Origin: Cristatella mucedo
Lineage: Eukaryota; Bryozoa; Phylactolaemata; Cristatellidae
NCBI GenBank assembly: GCA_009760855.2
Contig: WPIO01000052.1
Location: 562,001 to 572,500 of the forward strand
Direction of reading: 5' to 3'
DNA length: 10,500 nucleotides
Each line of letters begins with the position of its first letter. Positions within the stretch are counted from its first letter, which is position 1. Shown in pieces: positions 8,481-10,500 of the stretch. The notes beneath the pieces are model-generated. The model had not been told where the DNA came from. It ran no database searches and worked only from the letters and a program-made list of their open reading frames with translations. The translations under genes and the position numbers were made by a program.

Positions 8481-8573
8481 CTTGTCACCCCTAAGCAGCA
8501 AACGCAAAAGCCTGCTGACCTTGTGCATGTCACCCCTAACCTTGTCACCCCTAAGCCGCAAATGCAAAAGCCG
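8454..8573. repeat. 60-bp tandem duplication
   Basis: Two adjacent copies, 8454-8513 and 8514-8573, differ at only about three positions (GCAGCAAACG versus GCCGCAAATG, and the end base). The first half of the unit (GCTGACCTTGTGCATGTCAC and onwards) comes from the LINE 3' UTR. Within each unit CTTGTCACCCCTAA-like words also recur about 17 bp apart. Confidence 0.95.
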
Positions 8574-9621
8574 CTGAAGCTGAAGTAGTCAGCAGCAGCG
8601 CATGCACAGCGATGGAGCGAGCATACCAACCGTAGAGGTAGAGGGTAACATGCACAGAAGCAGCACCTTTGCGCAGCCGTTATCGCAAGAAGAGCTGCAA
8701 CTGCAATCGGTGACGATCCATTAACGTAAGTACAGAATTAGCCCAACACTGTGTGTGCGTACAATATATTGCAGTGCGTGCAAGAGCTAGTGCACCCACT
8801 GCTCATGTTACGAAATCGACAGGCGACGCTTGGCATGGCCGCCAAACGAAGGTCGGTCGATGGCTGCAACGGCATGCCTCGCTAGCACACGAACCATTCC
8901 GGCCAACGGAAGCAACCAACGCTGGCAGATATGCTTGAAAGGCGGCACGACAGAGAGATGGCTCACACAGCAATACTAGCTTCCGGCTTCAAAAGTTGCC
9001 TGGCATGACGGTCTCGAGCCATATTAAATCGGATTGGCCTGTCATGGTTATGAGGACGGGTCAGTAGGTCAATCAAGTACAATATGGATAGGTTCTTGAG
9101 GCGGGGATCCCAATAGCTGTACGACAAAGTGGCGCTGACATTGCAGCAGCAAGTAGAAAGAACGCTGACAGTGTGCAGATAGGAGACACGTGACAGTATG
9201 CAGCAGCAACGAACGGTTGGCTGCCGCTGGCTCCGAGCTGCTGCCGAGGAACGGCAAGCAGAAATTTAAGTGCCACAGCAACTCTCTCTCTCTCTCGCTC
9301 GAGCACGTAGGACCTGTGTGTCGCCCGTGCGTGCACGAACGAGCGAGCATTTTTCTGAGGGCGTGATGCACAGCGCTGGCTGCTACGCTACGGTGCATGA
9401 GTCGGTCATTGATTGTCAGCCCAGCTCGAATGTCCAAAGAACGAGCGACCAGTTCGCGCGGTGAGCTGTTCGTAAGAATAAGCCACTCTGCATGACGAGG
9501 CCGTCATAGACCTAACCAGTAGCCAGAGTGGGATAATAGCAGTCCCAACGCCACGGCATGCAAGCCAGTGGGCATCGATGCCGCCGCCATGAGCCGCCGG
9601 CTGGCCGGCCGTCGCTGACAA
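8574..9621. other. Region without recognised genes, 3' side of M13 gene
   Basis: No LINE or SINE similarity and no protein domain was recognised on either strand. It contains a short CT run (9282-9297), a consensus-like donor AAC|GTAAGT at 8724-8731, and small open frames without supporting features. The right-hand part should include the M13 gene 3' UTR on the minus strand. No AATAAA or ATTAAA was seen on the minus strand. Confidence 0.5.
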
Positions 9622-9798
9622 TCACCAGACGGTGCACTTATTCACCGGGTTCATGTAGCTGCCCGACGGACAGCCGAAAGCCGAAGCGAAGTAGTCGCTG
9701 TTCGACAGCGGCCCGATGACGCGATAGCGAGCCGGGCTGTGCGGGTCTATGTGCAGCGCCACCTGGGCGTAGGCTGGCTGAGAGTAGGAGCACCAAAC
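9622..9798 (-). CDS. M13 peptidase (neprilysin/ECE-like), terminal exon
   Basis: Fifty-eight codons plus TGA (9624-9622). M13 enzymes are mostly membrane-anchored zinc endopeptidases that trim extracellular or secreted peptides. This exon reads [15 protein letters not shown], then [29 protein letters not shown] and KCTVW-stop. The His of DPHSP and the Arg six residues later correspond to neprilysin His711 and Arg717, which help bind substrate and stabilise the transition state. The terminal CxxW is a family hallmark. The acceptor is CTGCTGCAG|GTTTGG (AG at 9800-9799), in phase 0, completing AQ-VWCS. No frame damage is seen. Whether it is a neprilysin or an ECE orthologue cannot be told from this part. 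Confidence 0.93.
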   Translation of the reverse strand, partial: VWCSYSQPAYAQVALHIDPHSPARYRVIGPLSNSDYFASAFGCPSGSYMNPVNKCTVW

Positions 9799-9947
9799 CT
9801 GCAGCAGCGTGCGTGCGCGGTGGCGGGCTGATGAAACGGTCCGAGTAGCGGGAGCAGGCGGCGCCGTCGGCAAGCAGCTCGCGGCGTTGCAAGCGCAGCA
9901 GCAGCTGCTGCTGCTGCTGCGGGTGGTTGCAAGCGCAGCGCACGTAC
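9799..9947 (-). other. M13 gene last intron (149 bp) with CAG/CTG palindrome
   Basis: The donor is CAG|GTACGT (9948/9947) and the acceptor CTGCAG (9799-9801). It contains a GCAGCAGCAGCTGCTGCTGC palindrome near 9896-9915 (plus strand). The 13-bp word GTTGCAAGCGCAG occurs on either side of it (about 9887-9899 and 9926-9938). The length is not a multiple of three. Confidence 0.88.
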
Positions 9948-10121
9948 CTGAGCGTAGGCGACGAAGAAGAGCTGACCGTGGGTTAGATTGAGCCCAGGCA
10001 GGAGGGCGGGGCTGGTCAGGCTGCAGCCGAGGCTTGACTGCCACAGCTCCAGCGACTTGTAAGCTGCCTTCAAGCCGCCGTTGTCCGCTATGTTCTCGCC
10101 GAGTGTCAGAAGGCCGTTCAC
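9948..10121 (-). CDS. M13 peptidase, penultimate exon (GENIAD motif)
   Basis: Exactly 58 codons. It starts [20 protein letters not shown] and ends [19 protein letters not shown]. The Glu of GENIAD (exon residue 9) is the third zinc ligand of the M13 family (Glu646 in neprilysin), and the Asp four residues on (Asp650) supports the active site. The first two zinc ligands (HExxH) would lie in an upstream exon outside the window. The acceptor is GTGCCAG|GTGAAC and the donor CAG|GTACGT, both in phase 0. The stretch between LELWQ and LLPGL ([11 protein letters not shown]) is where family members vary. The exon is intact. Confidence 0.93.
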
Positions 10122-10290
10122 CTGGCACGGCAAAGCGGCAGCAGCAGCAACAGCGTGAGCTGCACGAGTGTGGCGGCGGCAGCGGCGGTGTGGTAGGGCC
10201 CCCCTCACTGCCCCCCCCCGGAAGGCTTGCGCCGAGTACGGGCCGCCGAGGCGGGAGAGTCGGCGGCCAAAAGGTGGCGGCAGCGATCAC
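10122..10290 (-). other. M13 gene intron (169 bp)
   Basis: The donor is AAG|GTGATC (10291/10290) and the acceptor TTTGCCGTGCCAG ending at 10122. It is C/G-rich on the gene strand and includes a run of nine Gs (nine Cs on the plus strand near 10211-10219). The length is not a multiple of three, so reading straight through shifts the frame of the next exon. Confidence 0.85.
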
Positions 10291-10415
10291 CTTCTCATTG
10301 CCTACTACGTAGGTGTCATATTGGTCCTTCACGCATTTCGTACGCTCTGCAAAGGCCACGACAGAGGCATTTTGCCACCACGTGACCAGGTTGCCATACT
10401 TGTCGTAGTTTCTGC
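10291..10415 (-). CDS. M13 peptidase, upstream exon (LVTWW segment)
   Basis: It encodes RNYDKYGNLVTWWQNASVVA, then FAERTKCVKDQYDTYVVGNEK. In M13 enzymes this segment follows the HExxH helix: (F)DxxGRxxDxxGNLxxWW, then the conserved CxxxQY. Here it is CVKDQY. The acceptor TTATAG at 10421-10416 is followed by GC, which completes a split Gly codon; the rest is in phase to the AAG|GTGATC donor. The exon is 125 bp (2 + 41 codons). The sequence beyond 10416 is intron. Confidence 0.92.
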
Positions 10416-10500
10416 CTATAAGTCAAAATGCGGCCATAGGATATTTGTGGATAGCACTAACACAGCAGCAGCATTCGGATGCTTCGCGTCATGCTGCAGC
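10416..10500 (-). other. M13 gene, 3' part of a further upstream intron
   Basis: This sequence lies upstream of the 10415 acceptor on the gene strand. It has T-rich sequence before the AG (CATTTTGACTTATAG) and no open frame continuing the protein. The preceding exon, expected to carry HExxH, is outside the window. Confidence 0.7.

Noticed and set aside
9622-10359. Continuous 245-codon minus-strand open frame
   Set aside because: It reads through both M13 introns. The outer two exons happen to share its frame, but the GENIAD exon (9948-10121) is in another frame, so the spliced three-exon model is right.

Overview
This is animal nuclear DNA. It holds GT-AG spliced exons of two conserved animal genes, many decayed LINE copies, tRNA-derived SINE pieces and long dinucleotide microsatellites. 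No operons, ribosome binding sites or CRISPR arrays are visible. The lineage cannot be fixed from the sequence. The small introns (149-169 bp) and the dense CR1/L2-like LINE relics suggest an invertebrate, but that is an inference.

Left part (1-3953, + strand): the 3' end of a gene I recognise as LRRC57 (leucine-rich repeat containing 57). A 62-codon penultimate exon (1341-1526) joins in phase 0 to a 13-codon terminal exon ending YMERFSATRKKMD-stop (3912-3953). The 2385-bp intron between them holds a tRNA-derived SINE head, a minus-strand LINE copy split by a pure (GA)n tract, a plus-strand LINE copy with an (ATT)n tail, and a long (CT)n tract. The intron before 1341 is almost entirely another plus-strand LINE copy. 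Its (ATT)n tail ends only about 16 bp before the splice acceptor.

Middle (3954-9621): the gap between two convergent genes. It starts with about 900 bp without recognisable content. A probable minus-strand SINE follows, then a minus-strand LINE copy (about 5100-5970), AT-rich tandem repeats, two adjoining SINE copies (about 6079-6283) and an AT/CT tract bounded by an inverted repeat. Next is an old plus-strand LINE copy (6541-7005 and 8220-8480) interrupted by a younger antisense LINE (7006-8219), with a diverged target-site duplication. A 60-bp tandem duplication and about 1 kb without recognised content complete it.

Right part (9622-10415, - strand): the last three exons of an M13 (neprilysin/ECE-type) zinc metallopeptidase. 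They carry the GENIAD zinc-ligand motif, the DPHSP...R active-site segment and the terminal CxxW. Its 5' part lies beyond the window.

No new protein system is visible. The interesting structure is in the mobile elements. LINE and SINE copies appear to share a 3'-terminal hairpin with compensatory changes. A microsatellite has grown inside a LINE reading frame. Complementary GA and CT tracts, plus inverted LINE copies, lie in one intron. A retroelement tail probably supplies the pyrimidine tract of a host splice site.
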